From: Desulfosporosinus orientis DSM 765
GTDB taxonomy: Bacteria; Bacillota; Desulfitobacteriia; Desulfitobacteriales; Desulfitobacteriaceae
Assembly: GCF_000235605.1 (NCBI RefSeq)
Contig: NC_016584.1
Location: forward strand, 5,209,151 to 5,273,150
Direction of reading: 5' to 3'
Length of the DNA stretch: 64,000 nt
Below, one piece after another: positions 9,542-19,352 of the stretch (position 1 is the first letter of the stretch; each line of letters starts with the position of its first letter). The notes below the pieces were generated by a model. That model did no database searches. It had not been told where the DNA came from and saw only the letters and a list, made by a program, of their open reading frames with translations. Made by a program: the position numbers and the translations under genes.

Positions 9542-11110
9542 CTAGCGAGTTCCAAACTTGCGGTATACTAAGCCTAAAATTTGTTTAAGCTCCTCCATTC
9601 TCAAGAGCTTAGCTGCTCCGGCAAATACAAGCGCTCCTAGAACCGTCCCCGAAATCAACAGGAGAAGGGAGCCAAAGGTACGGGTTCCTAGTAAAGGAGT
9701 CAGCAATCCGCTCCACAACCAAATAACCCCAGCCATAATCAAGGAAGCCGCCAATGTTTTAAGACTTGTCCAAAACATAGCCTTGCCATCCATTTTCCCC
9801 ATTTTTTTGCGTAAGAGATAGAATAAAAGAATCATGTTTATAAATGCAGCTATGGTTGTGGCAAAAGCTAAGCCGCCATGAGCCAAAGGACCAACTAATA
9901 AATACATGGCCAAAACATTAATAGCCATTGAAATAATTCCCAAAATGACAGGTGTCCAAGTATCTTGAAGAGCATAAAAGGCCCTCGGCAAAATCTGAAT
10001 AACCGCTTGCGAAGAAATTCCTAACGAAAAATAAAATAACGGGATAGCCATGGTCTGCGTATCCTTTGCCACAAAGTGACCATGTTCAAACAAAACCCGG
10101 ATCAGGGGAAACCGCAAGACAATCATACCGACTGAAATTGGTAAGGTAATAAAAATAACCATACGGACCGCATTTGACAGGGTCTGCCGAAAATCATCCC
10201 ATCGTTTCAGGGATGCTTGTTCTGTCATCGTCGGAAAAGTCGCTACCGCAATCGCCAAGGCAAAAATCCCCACCGGCAGCTGAAAAAGCCGGTATGAATA
10301 CCAAACTGCAGTAATACTCCCCGGGAAAAGCTGAGATCCAAAATTATTGTTCACAACGACCTGAATTTGGTTAAGAGAATAACTGAGAATAATCGGTATC
10401 GCTAAGGCTCCAATTAAACGAACGCCGCGATTCCTTAGGTCGATAACCGGAGTATACCGAATTCCCACTTTGCGTAAGGCAGGAATCTGAACTGCGAAAC
10501 TGACAAAAGCTCCAACAACCACTCCAAAGGCAAAGCCCGATACACTTTCAGGCTTCTCAGGATTGGCTAAGATTGTTCCGAAAAAAATGATGCAAGCGTT
10601 ATACAAAACTGTTCCCAAAGCTGAAGGCCAGAAGATCTTATAAGAATTCAAGACTCCCATAGTCAACCCGCTTAAAGCCATAAACAGGGGTTGAATGAGA
10701 AGAATCCGAGTTAAATGGATTGCCAAAAGCGAGTTTTGGGGTTCAAATCCCGGGACCACCAAATGAATAAACTGAGGGGTAAAAAAAAGTCCCAACAATA
10801 CTAACAAACCAAGAGTCAGAAAGATTAAATTAACAACTGAGCTGACCACGCGCCAGCCCTCATCTTCATTTCCTTTAGCGATGTATTCTGAGAAGACAGG
10901 AATAAAGGCGGCACTTAACACTCCGCCCACTAAAAGCCAGTATAATAAATCGGGAAGGACAAAGGCCGTATTGTAAGCATCCGTAACCCCGCTTTGTCCA
11001 AAGAATCCCGCCATCAATGATTCACGTAAAAATCCGAGCACACGTGAAGCCATTTGAGCAGCCATCAAAAAGCCGGCTGCTTTCATCACTGTTCGGTTGG
11101 TTGACGACAT
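9542..11110 (-). CDS. murJ: MurJ/MviN lipid II flippase
   Basis: 522 aa polytopic membrane protein of the MOP superfamily that flips undecaprenyl-linked peptidoglycan precursor (lipid II). The start region MKAAGFLMAAQMASRVLGFLRESLMAGFFG and the GVTDAYNTAFVLPDLLYWLLVGG segment are diagnostic for MviN/MurJ. About 14 hydrophobic segments are spread along the length. It lies directly before the LTA-synthase-like gene on the same strand, both being envelope assembly functions. Typical length, no anomalies. It lacks the C-terminal kinase-like extension found in some actinobacteria. Confidence 0.95.
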   Translation of the reverse strand: MSSTNRTVMKAAGFLMAAQMASRVLGFLRESLMAGFFGQSGVTDAYNTAFVLPDLLYWLLVGGVLSAAFIPVFSEYIAKGNEDEGWRVVSSVVNLIFLTLGLLVLLGLFFTPQFIHLVVPGFEPQNSLLAIHLTRILLIQPLFMALSGLTMGVLNSYKIFWPSALGTVLYNACIIFFGTILANPEKPESVSGFAFGVVVGAFVSFAVQIPALRKVGIRYTPVIDLRNRGVRLIGALAIPIILSYSLNQIQVVVNNNFGSQLFPGSITAVWYSYRLFQLPVGIFALAIAVATFPTMTEQASLKRWDDFRQTLSNAVRMVIFITLPISVGMIVLRFPLIRVLFEHGHFVAKDTQTMAIPLFYFSLGISSQAVIQILPRAFYALQDTWTPVILGIISMAINVLAMYLLVGPLAHGGLAFATTIAAFINMILLFYLLRKKMGKMDGKAMFWTSLKTLAASLIMAGVIWLWSGLLTPLLGTRTFGSLLLLISGTVLGALVFAGAAKLLRMEELKQILGLVYRKFGTR

Positions 11111-11204
11111 AATGATTTAACCTTCTCCCATCGCTACTCTGCCACACGATTATAGCATTTTTCGTCTTGCGAAAAAAGAGAAACATTAAAACACGCTAAG
11201 AAGC

Positions 11205-12287
11205 TTAGTTCAGCCACTCCGCCAAAACATCTGCTAAAGCCTCAGCGGCTCTGTTCGCCTCATCTAGAGTATTATACTGAGTCCCAAATTCCAACAGCAA
11301 TCCGCCATCAGACAAGTGTTGATTATACCTGGCATCTGCCGCATAGGAGATATTCGGATCAAAAAGCCCAGGATACTTTTCTTCCCCGATTTTCATCAAG
11401 GTTTTAGCCAGAGCCTCATTCTTTTCCCAATGAGGATTCTTTTTACCGATAACTATTAGAATATGCGCGGCCTTATGACCATTCACGGTAACTGTTGATT
11501 TGGAGAATCCCGGCGGAAGTCCGTCGCGATGAACATCCAGCAGTAGTTTTATTGTAGGGTAATCCTTAAGCAATTTTGCAGCTGTCTTAATCGATTCACT
11601 ATAGGCTTTCATAAAATTAGCGTCATCATGTATTGTTAAATCATGTACGGCACCAACTCCCTTTTTCTCGAGAGCTGTCTTTAAGGTTTCTCCCACAGTG
11701 ACGATATCCGCGTTCTCTCCCTGTAAACGGTCCGGACCCCCATCGCCGGCATAGTTTTCACTGTTATGTGTGTTATAAATTCCTACTAAGATGTCCTTTC
11801 CGCTGGCTGCCGCAGGGGGTGTAAGACCGGATGAGCCGCTGCTTTCTTTAGGAGGTTGTGTCTCAATAGGCTCGAGAATAGGTCCTTCAAACTCCGGATC
11901 GTCAGGATTATAGGCCCAACCCAACCAAACTGGCCCCTGAGGAGGATACGAAAAATAGCTCAGGAAAAATGTACGCGGATCAGAAATATTCACTCCAGTC
12001 AATAGGAACATACCTGCTGCCAATCCCTGATGCCTGGTCAAATCCACCCTGGCACGTTCAGGCTGAGAAAAACCCGGTGCTCCTTCTAAGATTATTGACT
12101 CAAAGGGAAAGGATTGCTGGGTTAAAAAATGAACAAATTGAAGAGAACTCCCGCTGCGCAGGGCATAAGCCAATCCTAGAATAAGCAACAGGCTAAAGAC
12201 TCCTAATAAAAATCCTCTTAACCATTCTTTAAAGGTCCATATTCTAAAGTTATTATTTTGTCGATGATAAAAATCTTCTTGCAGCAA
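11205..12287 (-). CDS. spoIIP: SpoIIP, sporulation amidase/endopeptidase
   Basis: 360 aa. SpoIIP cleaves peptidoglycan stem peptides and cross-links at the septum and works with SpoIID and SpoIIM during forespore engulfment. One N-terminal membrane anchor (WLRGFLLGVFSLLLILGLAYAL, residues 23-44) is followed by a linker rich in P/E/S. The catalytic domain has GIYNTHNSENYAGDGG near residue 170 and LLLDVHRDGLPPG near residue 245 (zinc ligands), and ends with LLLEFGTQYNTLDEA. The start is a TTG with GGGGG 9 nt upstream. In many Firmicutes spoIIP follows the spore protease gene gpr. Here the neighbour is a small membrane protein instead. It indicates an endospore former. Confidence 0.94.
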   Translation of the reverse strand: MLQEDFYHRQNNNFRIWTFKEWLRGFLLGVFSLLLILGLAYALRSGSSLQFVHFLTQQSFPFESIILEGAPGFSQPERARVDLTRHQGLAAGMFLLTGVNISDPRTFFLSYFSYPPQGPVWLGWAYNPDDPEFEGPILEPIETQPPKESSGSSGLTPPAAASGKDILVGIYNTHNSENYAGDGGPDRLQGENADIVTVGETLKTALEKKGVGAVHDLTIHDDANFMKAYSESIKTAAKLLKDYPTIKLLLDVHRDGLPPGFSKSTVTVNGHKAAHILIVIGKKNPHWEKNEALAKTLMKIGEEKYPGLFDPNISYAADARYNQHLSDGGLLLEFGTQYNTLDEANRAAEALADVLAEWLN

Positions 12288-12384
12288 AGGACTTGTCCCC
12301 CTTCCTCTTATAGAAGAAGTATGAAAGACAAGCCCTTTGTAGAACCATAACTATTTAATCATTAAAAACTTAAGTAAAATGAGA

Positions 12385-12714
12385 TTAACGCAGGGTTGTT
12401 GGAACAAAGCTGTCCACAATTCCAATAACTAAAGAAGCCAATAAAGCTCCAATAATGGAAACGGAAATAGACCCGGGAACTAAAAATTGGCTGAAGTAAA
12501 TTACCACGGCAGCTGTTAAAAAACCAATGGATCCTCTTCCCATCCGTGTAACTTTATCCCCGAAGAGCCTTTCAATACCATAACCCAGTATTGCTATTAC
12601 CGCTGCTGCAATCAAAGCTCCTGTAAATCCATTGACACGAAGTCCGGGAACAATCCAGCTTACCAAGAGTAGAACCACTGCTGATACGACAAACCGCACG
12701 ATCATTCCTATCAT
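12385..12714 (-). CDS. Small four-helix membrane protein, phage-holin-like (PF04020-type)
   Basis: 109 aa from ATG at 12714, which has GGAGG 8 nt upstream. A longer reading frame exists but its extra N-terminus is not hydrophobic and lacks a ribosome binding site. Four hydrophobic segments (about residues 1-20, 23-44, 58-77, 83-103) with short polar turns, of the type called mycobacterial 4TMS phage holin or YvlD-like. Despite the family name, these proteins are widespread chromosomal genes of unknown role and not evidence of a prophage. It sits between spoIIP and divergent rpsT with no operon partner. Confidence 0.75.
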   Translation of the reverse strand: MIGMIVRFVVSAVVLLLVSWIVPGLRVNGFTGALIAAAVIAILGYGIERLFGDKVTRMGRGSIGFLTAAVVIYFSQFLVPGSISVSIIGALLASLVIGIVDSFVPTTLR

Positions 12715-12904
12715 TGTATGACCCTCCAATCCTTTATTCACTAAAATTGATATATTTGATACAATCCTTAGTGTAAACAAATCTTCAATAATTATTACAT
12801 TGCACAAATTTCCTCATTTTCCTTGATAATTTATGAACCTGATGTTAAAATATAGTTTGTGCAATAATCCGAAAGAACCTAACAACCAAAGGGGGTGACT
12901 ATCA

Positions 12905-13177
12905 GTGCCAAACATTAAATCCGCAATCAAAAGAGTGGAGTTAGCAAAAGCTCGCACGATTAAGAATGCTGCTGCCAGATCTACCTTACGGACAAGTATT
13001 CGCCGTTTTGAAGAAGCAATCAGCACGGATTCCGAGACTGCAGCACTCGCTTTGAGAAAAGCTGCTCGTGCTTTGGATAAAGCCGCCTCCAAGGGTTTGA
13101 TTCATAAAAACTTAGCTGCTCGTAAAAAGTCCCGTCTTACAAAAAGATTCAGCAAGCATTTCGCCCAAGTAGGCTAA
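12905..13177 (+). CDS. rpsT: Ribosomal protein S20
   Basis: 90 aa, small-subunit protein that binds 16S rRNA. Start GTG at 12905 (MPNIKSAIKRVELAKARTIKN...) has GGGGGTGA 6 nt upstream. It is very basic with alternating helices rich in A, R and K, and a standard length. It is one of the few plus-strand genes in the left half and is divergent from the membrane-protein gene and convergent with holA, with which it shares a bidirectional terminator. rpsT beside holA and the comE genes is a common Firmicutes arrangement. Confidence 0.97.
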   Translation: MPNIKSAIKRVELAKARTIKNAAARSTLRTSIRRFEEAISTDSETAALALRKAARALDKAASKGLIHKNLAARKKSRLTKRFSKHFAQVG

Positions 13178-13194
13178 ACCAAAACATAAAAAAA

Positions 13195-13220
13195 GAAGCG
13201 ACAATCGTCGCTTCTTTTTT
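13195..13220. terminator. Bidirectional terminator between rpsT and holA
   Basis: Perfect 8-bp stem GAAGCGAC/GTCGCTTC around AATC, with six A on the left and six T on the right. It can serve rpsT (plus) and holA (minus). Confidence 0.92.
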
Positions 13221-13223
13221 GTT

Positions 13224-14234
13224 TCAAGAAACTTCCTCTTCACAAAACTTGACAATCATCATTTCCAATAAAAATCCGGGATCTCCGCCTCCGGATTTTA
13301 AGGCTACATCAGTGTTCAGGCACTCAGACAGACCCTTTGACAATTGCTGGGTAGAAAGCTTTAGTGACTGCTGCCAAATTTTTTGGGCTTCATAGGGTTT
13401 AATACCTAAAGCAGAAGAAACCTCAGTTACATTACCGCCGCGCCGGCGCAGGGCATCACAACCTAATAAGAGTCGGACTTGTCGAACCATTAAAGTCAAG
13501 ACCTTTATGGGGTGTTCTTCTCGTAACACCTCACGTAAAGTCTGAATAGCCTTAGCCGCAGACCGGACAGCCACAGCATCTAAAAGATCAAAAATGCTCG
13601 CCTCAATAGTACGAGGAGTGATAAGTTTTACATCCTCTATTGTTATCTTGGCACGGTTCCCTACATATACCACCAGCTTATCAAGTTCTTGACTCAATAC
13701 CCCAGTTTGATGCCCTGCCCATTCAATAAACTGAGCTGTAGTCTGAGCATCCATGGATTTTCCTCGCGCTTTTAATTCCGATTGAACCCATGATATCCAT
13801 TCTTGGGGGCGTTTGGGAGAACTGAATTCGATAATTTCCCCTAATCGATCAATTGCCTTATAAAGCTTTCTCCCTTTATGTACACTCTGAGCAATTAATA
13901 ACAGGCAGGTAGAGGGATTAGGATTGGATAAGTATCCCAGCAGCGGTTCGAGGTCCAAGGTTTGCCCATCTTGAAAATAGCTCACTTCATCAACCACAAC
14001 AAGACGATTGGCAAAGAAGGACATGGTATTAGCCCGCTCTACAATCTCTGCCGGAGTCATCTCTTTGGGATCAATTACTTCAATCCCGCTTCCTGATGGA
14101 TCCGTCCTTAAATAGAACGATTTAAGGACTTGCAGCCCTTCCTTAATTAAAAATCGGTCTTCCCCATACCACAGATATATGGGCGAAATCTTTTCTTTAG
14201 CTATGCTTTCCTTAATCCGTTCTATCTCACGCAT
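13224..14234 (-). CDS. holA: DNA polymerase III delta subunit
   Basis: 336 aa. The delta subunit opens the beta clamp within the clamp loader. Family features: SPIYLWYGEDRFLIKEGL near residue 17, DGQTLDLEPLLGYL, the CLLLIAQSVHKGRKLYKAI region, and the C-terminal collar domain with LKVLTLMVRQVRLLL. It lacks an intact P-loop, as expected for delta. It lies between rpsT and comEC, the usual comEA-comEC-holA-rpsT neighbourhood of Firmicutes, and is expressed separately from comEC because a terminator lies between them. Confidence 0.95.
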   Translation of the reverse strand: MREIERIKESIAKEKISPIYLWYGEDRFLIKEGLQVLKSFYLRTDPSGSGIEVIDPKEMTPAEIVERANTMSFFANRLVVVDEVSYFQDGQTLDLEPLLGYLSNPNPSTCLLLIAQSVHKGRKLYKAIDRLGEIIEFSSPKRPQEWISWVQSELKARGKSMDAQTTAQFIEWAGHQTGVLSQELDKLVVYVGNRAKITIEDVKLITPRTIEASIFDLLDAVAVRSAAKAIQTLREVLREEHPIKVLTLMVRQVRLLLGCDALRRRGGNVTEVSSALGIKPYEAQKIWQQSLKLSTQQLSKGLSECLNTDVALKSGGGDPGFLLEMMIVKFCEEEVS

Positions 14235-14285
14235 CTCTAATCACCTCTGCTCCTATTTTAATGGGTCTTGGTTAAATAGTGCAAA

Positions 14286-14316
14286 TAAAAAAAGCCCTCC
14301 ACGGTAGTGGAGGAGC
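14286..14316 (-). terminator. Terminator downstream of comEC
   Basis: GCTCCTCCAC/GTGGAGGGC hairpin with loop TACC, followed on the minus strand by seven T. It ends the comEA-comEC transcript before holA. Confidence 0.9.
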
Positions 14317-14420
14317 AAAAGAAAGAGGAGGAGAAAAGAGATGTTCCTTGATATTGTTACCCATGATTTCCTTTTTATACATTAAATTCTAACATGTAAT
14401 AAAAATTTTCTTTTTGCTGC

Positions 14421-16883
14421 TCAGCGGCCAGTAATCATCTCTATCCCGTGTGAGTCTAACAAAAACCGTATCGTTCCCTGATTATCTGTCCTTAATATCG
14501 GAACATGCCTCTCTTCCCAATAGTCCAATACATCATTGGAAGGATGCCCAAAGGAATTCTTGCCCACTGAGATCATCACAGCCTGAGGTTCCATACCGTC
14601 CAGCCAAGGAGTGTACATTGAAAATCGACTCCCATGATGCGGAACTTTAAAGATATCCGTATCGATGTTTACCCCGGCCTCGAAAATCTCTTCCATTTCT
14701 TCTTGCTCCATGTCTCCGGTCAGTGTAACACTTTGCCCTAAATAATTGACTTTAAGGACTAAAGAATTGTTATTAGGATCGGAACGAGTCCCTTCCAGAG
14801 CTCGACTTGGACCTAAAACATCCAACCATACTTCAGATTCTAACTCAACTCGATCACCGGCCTTAAGCATCCATAGTATTTCAGACTGTCGGGGTAATCC
14901 CTGGGGAAGACCTTGCAGCCATTCGTCATTTTCTAAACGTTCGCCGACATCGGGAACTCCGATCCTATCTGTGGGAATCGTTTTCAACACTGCCCGTACC
15001 CCGCCAATATGATCCGCATCTTCATGGGTGATTAGCATTGCCTCTAAATGTCGAGTACCCCTATTCAACAGATAAGGAAGAACAATTCGTTCACCTGCAT
15101 CAAAGGTTTCACTTCGCGGGCCGGCATCGATTAAAACCGCATGCTTTTTAGGGGTTAGAATTAATATTGCGTCTCCCTGTCCCACATCAATCATGACGAC
15201 TTCTAAATAGTTTCTGCCATTCCATGGACTCCACAACAGTAATAACATCAGCAATATCCCGGCCCAAGAAGCTAAATCCCACTCTTTTCCTATGGGTTTA
15301 AAAGACAAATTAACCAGCCATCGCCTGAGTACCTTACAATATTCTCCAGGGCAGTACTCGTCTAACTTTGAGGCTAAAACACTTAGATTTCGGCGGTAGC
15401 AGATCCACTTTACCTTTAGAGTAAAAAGAGCCCGTTCTTTCCCCCACAGGATAATTCCGATTCCTCCGTACCAAATCAGCCAAAATAAGGGGCCCGGGTT
15501 TAAAACCCAAACATCAGCATACGGTAATTCTGCCAACATTTTTAAAATAGCATTCGTTCCTTGTAATAACCATAAACTCACTTGGAATAAAGGAGTTGAG
15601 AAAACCGCAGAAAACGAAAGTACAACTCCGACTAACCCTACCTCCAAGACGCTGCCTAAGATAAAGAGAACAAAAATGTTAGCGATCATGCCAATGAATG
15701 ATAAACGGTGAAACGAAGCAACCAGGATGGGGAGAGTGGCCCATTGGGCCGCCAACGTTGCCGCAGCAGGCACACGAATCAAGGAAGGTAAGCAGGAGAT
15801 TATCTTCATCCTGACTGTTATAGGAGACAAGACTAAGATTCCCCATGCAGCTGCAAAAGAGAGCTGAAAACCAAGATCTTGTATAACCAGCGGATTGTAA
15901 ATAAAAAGTCCTAAGGCCGCTAAAAACAACCATCTTAACGTTGCCGTCTTTCCTCGCCCCAAACGGCCAAGTAATAAAGCTATCCCTAAAATCGTTGCCC
16001 TCACAATGGGAGAGTTTCCTCCACAAAGGTCCGCATAAAGAATCAGAGCCGAAATTGTTACCACAGTCCTGACTTTCTCAGGAAGAAAGCTTAATAACAG
16101 CCAGGATAGCCCCAGCACAAAAGCCACATTTGAGCCGGAGGCAGCAAAGACATGCAGCACCCCTGTTATTTTATAGGTTTCTTGAATAGTATCAGGAATT
16201 TGCGTGGAGTCTCCAAACAAAATCCCCTCAAGGACTCCCGTCTCTTCAGAATCCCAAATCAGAAGGCAATTTCGAACCGACTGACGAATTTTCCAGGAGA
16301 GACGAGGCTCTCCGGCAGAAAGAAGCTGAACATCTCCTTGTGCATACATAGTCCCCCTTAATCCTCTGACTCCGTAGTACAGACGTTGATCAAACCCACC
16401 TGGGGTTCCCAAAATCTTAGGTCTCTCCAAGTGAGCTTGGAAGCTTAATTGATCACCGGGCTGAACTCGCTTCCACTCACTTGAAATTTCTCCCCGCTGA
16501 TCCGGATAAACTGATAAGCGATAGAACTGCCCCTTTAGTTCTCCTTCCTCAATTCGTATAATACCGACAGCCTTATCCTCGTAAATGTTCCAGTCTTGCA
16601 AACAGCCAACAACTTCTGTCCTATCCAAAATAAGGGGCTCCGGCAAAGCACCCTCTGCTAGGGCCCCATAGATAAACCCCATTACGAGACTAAACGCTAA
16701 AATTGGAATTTCAGGACGAAACAACTTGCCAAAAAAATCCCGCGGACGCCACAATAAAAGACGCAGCCCTAACAAACCAAGAAGCCCTAACATCCAAAAA
16801 CATCCCTGTGAAGGAATATAGGCTCCAATCAACCCTCCCGTCAGAAGTGCTGATGCCCGTCTAATCCAAGGATCCCTCATCAT
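14421..16883 (-). CDS. comEC: ComEC/Rec2 DNA-uptake channel protein
   Basis: 820 aa. It carries transforming single-stranded DNA across the membrane. Order of parts: short N-terminal membrane helices, a DUF4131-type extracellular OB region (about 80-230), the competence membrane domain with many helices (GVLHVFAASGSNVAFVLGL near residue 242, about 230-500), then a C-terminal metallo-beta-lactamase domain with VMIDVGQGDAILI, LITHEDADHIGG and KVPHHGSRFS. It is the full three-domain form. The start overlaps the comEA stop (ATGA), so the two are coupled. Whether this organism is naturally competent is unknown. Confidence 0.95.
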   Translation of the reverse strand: MMRDPWIRRASALLTGGLIGAYIPSQGCFWMLGLLGLLGLRLLLWRPRDFFGKLFRPEIPILAFSLVMGFIYGALAEGALPEPLILDRTEVVGCLQDWNIYEDKAVGIIRIEEGELKGQFYRLSVYPDQRGEISSEWKRVQPGDQLSFQAHLERPKILGTPGGFDQRLYYGVRGLRGTMYAQGDVQLLSAGEPRLSWKIRQSVRNCLLIWDSEETGVLEGILFGDSTQIPDTIQETYKITGVLHVFAASGSNVAFVLGLSWLLLSFLPEKVRTVVTISALILYADLCGGNSPIVRATILGIALLLGRLGRGKTATLRWLFLAALGLFIYNPLVIQDLGFQLSFAAAWGILVLSPITVRMKIISCLPSLIRVPAAATLAAQWATLPILVASFHRLSFIGMIANIFVLFILGSVLEVGLVGVVLSFSAVFSTPLFQVSLWLLQGTNAILKMLAELPYADVWVLNPGPLFWLIWYGGIGIILWGKERALFTLKVKWICYRRNLSVLASKLDEYCPGEYCKVLRRWLVNLSFKPIGKEWDLASWAGILLMLLLLWSPWNGRNYLEVVMIDVGQGDAILILTPKKHAVLIDAGPRSETFDAGERIVLPYLLNRGTRHLEAMLITHEDADHIGGVRAVLKTIPTDRIGVPDVGERLENDEWLQGLPQGLPRQSEILWMLKAGDRVELESEVWLDVLGPSRALEGTRSDPNNNSLVLKVNYLGQSVTLTGDMEQEEMEEIFEAGVNIDTDIFKVPHHGSRFSMYTPWLDGMEPQAVMISVGKNSFGHPSNDVLDYWEERHVPILRTDNQGTIRFLLDSHGIEMITGR

Positions 16884-17488
16884 GGTCCAACCGTCACTTG
16901 GGAAGCCATTTTTTCAAAAGTTTTTGGGCCGATACCTGAGACATTTTGGATATCTTCCGGCTTGGCAAAAGGCCCGTTTTCTATCCTATATTGAATAATC
17001 CGCTCTGCTAAGGCCGGACCTACTCCAGATAGTTTGTCCAGTTCCGCCGCTCCGGCCGTATTAATATTGATCTTCCCTTCAGTGGTTATAGAACTACCAA
17101 CTGGTATTGAACTTGATTTAACCCCTTGACCGGCGCTTTCGGTCCCCATCGAGCTTTCGTTTACAGAATCTGCAGGAACCTGTAAGGCTTTACGAGGAAC
17201 ATTTATCTTCTGTCCATCCTTGAGTTTTTGTGCAGGATTCATACTATCTATATCAGCTTCCGCCAGCAGTTGAACTTGCTTAAGTGCATCATCTAAGCGA
17301 GCATCAGGGGCTAAATGAACAAGTCCCGATTTTTTCACAGCGCCTGTAACATAAACGACAATCTCCCGATTGGCATCCGTTTTTTGAAGATAGGCAGAGG
17401 ATTGATGAGGAAGAATAAACTTCCAAATCGCCAAGACCAACAGCCCCCCCAGTACAACCCACCACGCATAGCGAAGCTTTCGTTCCAT
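16880..17488 (-). CDS. comEA: ComEA, DNA receptor for competence
   Basis: 202 aa from ATG at 17488 (GGAGG 9 nt upstream). Membrane-anchored protein that binds incoming DNA. One N-terminal membrane helix (WWVVLGGLLVLAIWKFI), a SLBB-type segment around residues 45-100 (IVVYVTGAVKKSGLVHL), a Ser/Gly-rich linker, and a C-terminal double helix-hairpin-helix (KININTAGAAELDKLSGVGP and NVSGIGPKTFEKM) that contacts DNA non-specifically. It directly precedes and overlaps comEC by 4 nt, the classical order. Typical Gram-positive architecture. Confidence 0.95.
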   Translation of the reverse strand: MERKLRYAWWVVLGGLLVLAIWKFILPHQSSAYLQKTDANREIVVYVTGAVKKSGLVHLAPDARLDDALKQVQLLAEADIDSMNPAQKLKDGQKINVPRKALQVPADSVNESSMGTESAGQGVKSSSIPVGSSITTEGKININTAGAAELDKLSGVGPALAERIIQYRIENGPFAKPEDIQNVSGIGPKTFEKMASQVTVGP

Positions 17489-17715
17489 CAACCCTTGCCT
17501 CCCGCCAGGAAAATATTTTCCATATTTACGTTTAATTTCCCTTAATCTCTCCCATTTCCTTCCACGAAAATTAATTTATCCTGTCGCAGTATGTATTTCA
17601 GACAGCAAAAGGGGAGAAAGCATTTCAACTTCCTCCCCCATCCCCAAAGCAAAGAGCTTGAACGGTAGTTTGCTCTGCGAACGTAAGCACTGAGCGCTGT
17701 GTGATACAAGTCCCA

Positions 17716-19038
17716 CTATAGCAACACCGCCGCTCGGGTCGCAAGCTCACTTCGCTCCCCACGAATCAGCCTTACCTGACCATAAAAGGACTGCCCGGTT
17801 AAGCGTGAAGCTAAATAGGCCAGTCCATTGCTTTCTTTATCTAAATAAGGATGATCAATTTGATCAGGGTCTCCACAGAGAACAATCTTTGTTCCCTCAC
17901 CGGCACGAGTGATAATCGTCTTTACTTCGTGAGCTGAAAGATTCTGGGCTTCATCAATAATAATAAATTGATTCGGAATACTTCGTCCCCGAATATAGGT
18001 GAGCACTTCAATTTCCAGCTGCCTTTTTTTAATGAGAAGATCAATGGCACTCTCAACCAGCTCGCTGCCTTTTTCACGCTCTTTTTCACGCCTGGAACGC
18101 AGTAAAAATTCCAGGTTATCATAAATTGGCTGCATATACGGCCGAACTTTCTGGTCCTTTTCTCCGGGAAGAAAGCCAATATCCTTTCCAAAGGGAACAA
18201 TTGGGCGAGCGCACAACATTCTCACATAGAGCTCAGCATGAACCGTTTGTTCCAACCCACTGGCCAAGGCCAGCAAAGTCTTGCCAGTACCTGCGGGACC
18301 CATTAGATTAACTAATTTTATCTCCGGGTTATTAAGCATCTCTAAAGCCCACGATTGCTCAGTGTTTTTTGGTCTTATATCCCAGGGCGAGAAACCTTTT
18401 CCCATCTGATAGACAAGCCTTTCTCCATCGCTGGAAGAAAGAAGGGGCAAAATACTATTATCACTTAAAACTGCTTTTACACAACGATTAGGCGGCAGAG
18501 GCAACTTTAGTGGAATGTATTTCGTTCGGTAAAGCAGTTGAACCTCCTCATCATCCAAGGGTAAGATTAATACCTCCTCGTTTATAGAAGGCAATATCAC
18601 TTTGTCATTATTATAGTCATCCGTTAAAATTCCCAAGGCATCTGCTTTGACACGCATAGCAATGTCTTTAGTAACTAATACAACGGAACGTTCTTCTTCG
18701 CGGGTTAAACTCAAGGAAACCGCCAAGATCCGGTTGTCTGCCAGGGACATGTCCGAATTTAAAGGTAAGATTTCAGTGGAATAATGGTTTAACTCAATTC
18801 GAACTTTACCCCCATTGGGTAACCGTACACCTTGGGACAATTGCCCACTTTCCCGTAAATGATCCAGATAACGAATAGCCTCTCGGGCAGCTCGCCCGAT
18901 ATTATCTAATAGGCGCTTCTTGCTTTCTATTTCCTCCAGAACCACATAAGGAATTATAACCTCATTTTCTTGAAATTGAGATACAGCATTAGGGTCATGC
19001 AGTAAAACGCTTGAATCCAGTACATATACTTTTTGCAA
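17716..19038 (-). CDS. PIN-domain/PhoH-family ATPase (YlaK-like)
   Basis: 440 aa with an N-terminal PIN nuclease domain (YVLDSSVLLHDPNAV at residues 4-18, acidic residues through LADNRILAVSL) and a C-terminal PhoH-type P-loop ATPase with LVNLMGPAGTGKTLLALASG near residue 243 and FIIIDEAQNLSAHEV near 350. PIN-PhoH fusions are thought to be RNA helicase/ribonucleases, and YlaK of B. subtilis has this layout. Start is TTG with GGGGTG 6 nt upstream. It is monocistronic by context (about 230 nt to comEA, about 310 nt to the next gene). The biological role is not established. It is distinct from the PhoH next to ybeY. Confidence 0.92.
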   Translation of the reverse strand: MQKVYVLDSSVLLHDPNAVSQFQENEVIIPYVVLEEIESKKRLLDNIGRAAREAIRYLDHLRESGQLSQGVRLPNGGKVRIELNHYSTEILPLNSDMSLADNRILAVSLSLTREEERSVVLVTKDIAMRVKADALGILTDDYNNDKVILPSINEEVLILPLDDEEVQLLYRTKYIPLKLPLPPNRCVKAVLSDNSILPLLSSSDGERLVYQMGKGFSPWDIRPKNTEQSWALEMLNNPEIKLVNLMGPAGTGKTLLALASGLEQTVHAELYVRMLCARPIVPFGKDIGFLPGEKDQKVRPYMQPIYDNLEFLLRSRREKEREKGSELVESAIDLLIKKRQLEIEVLTYIRGRSIPNQFIIIDEAQNLSAHEVKTIITRAGEGTKIVLCGDPDQIDHPYLDKESNGLAYLASRLTGQSFYGQVRLIRGERSELATRAAVLL

Positions 19039-19352
19039 CTGTTACACCCCTTTTCAAGCTATGCTTATATATTATATTCCAATTTTTTCAACATTCTCTT
19101 AATTATCGTTTTCTAAAAATCTTAACTACTTTATACTTATTTCTCACCTCTAACAACCATTCTTAAAACCGACCTGAGACATTTTGATGATTCAATCCCG
19201 TTAGTAAAATTTATTTAAAAAATCATAACATAGTTGTGTAAAGCCAAGCTTATGAATTGTGTTAAGGAAAGGTTAAGCAAGGCTTTAACATCAGAAAACG
19301 GTTCCTCCTCACCCCAGGGCAAAGAAGAACCGCCATTGTTCACAACTGATTT
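19039..19352. other. Intergenic stretch with a minus-strand terminator
   Basis: No gene seen. At 19293-19332 a CGGTTCTTC.../...GAGGAACCG hairpin is followed on the minus strand by GTTTTC. It lies upstream of the lipoprotein gene and about 280 nt past the phoH-like start, so it is not the terminator of phoH. It may end an unseen leader transcript or attenuate the lipoprotein gene in the opposite sense. The remainder is A/T-rich with no recognisable promoter. Confidence 0.5.

Noticed and set aside
12385-12714. Holin-like protein as evidence of a prophage
   Set aside because: No other phage genes nearby. This membrane family is common in chromosomes without phage.
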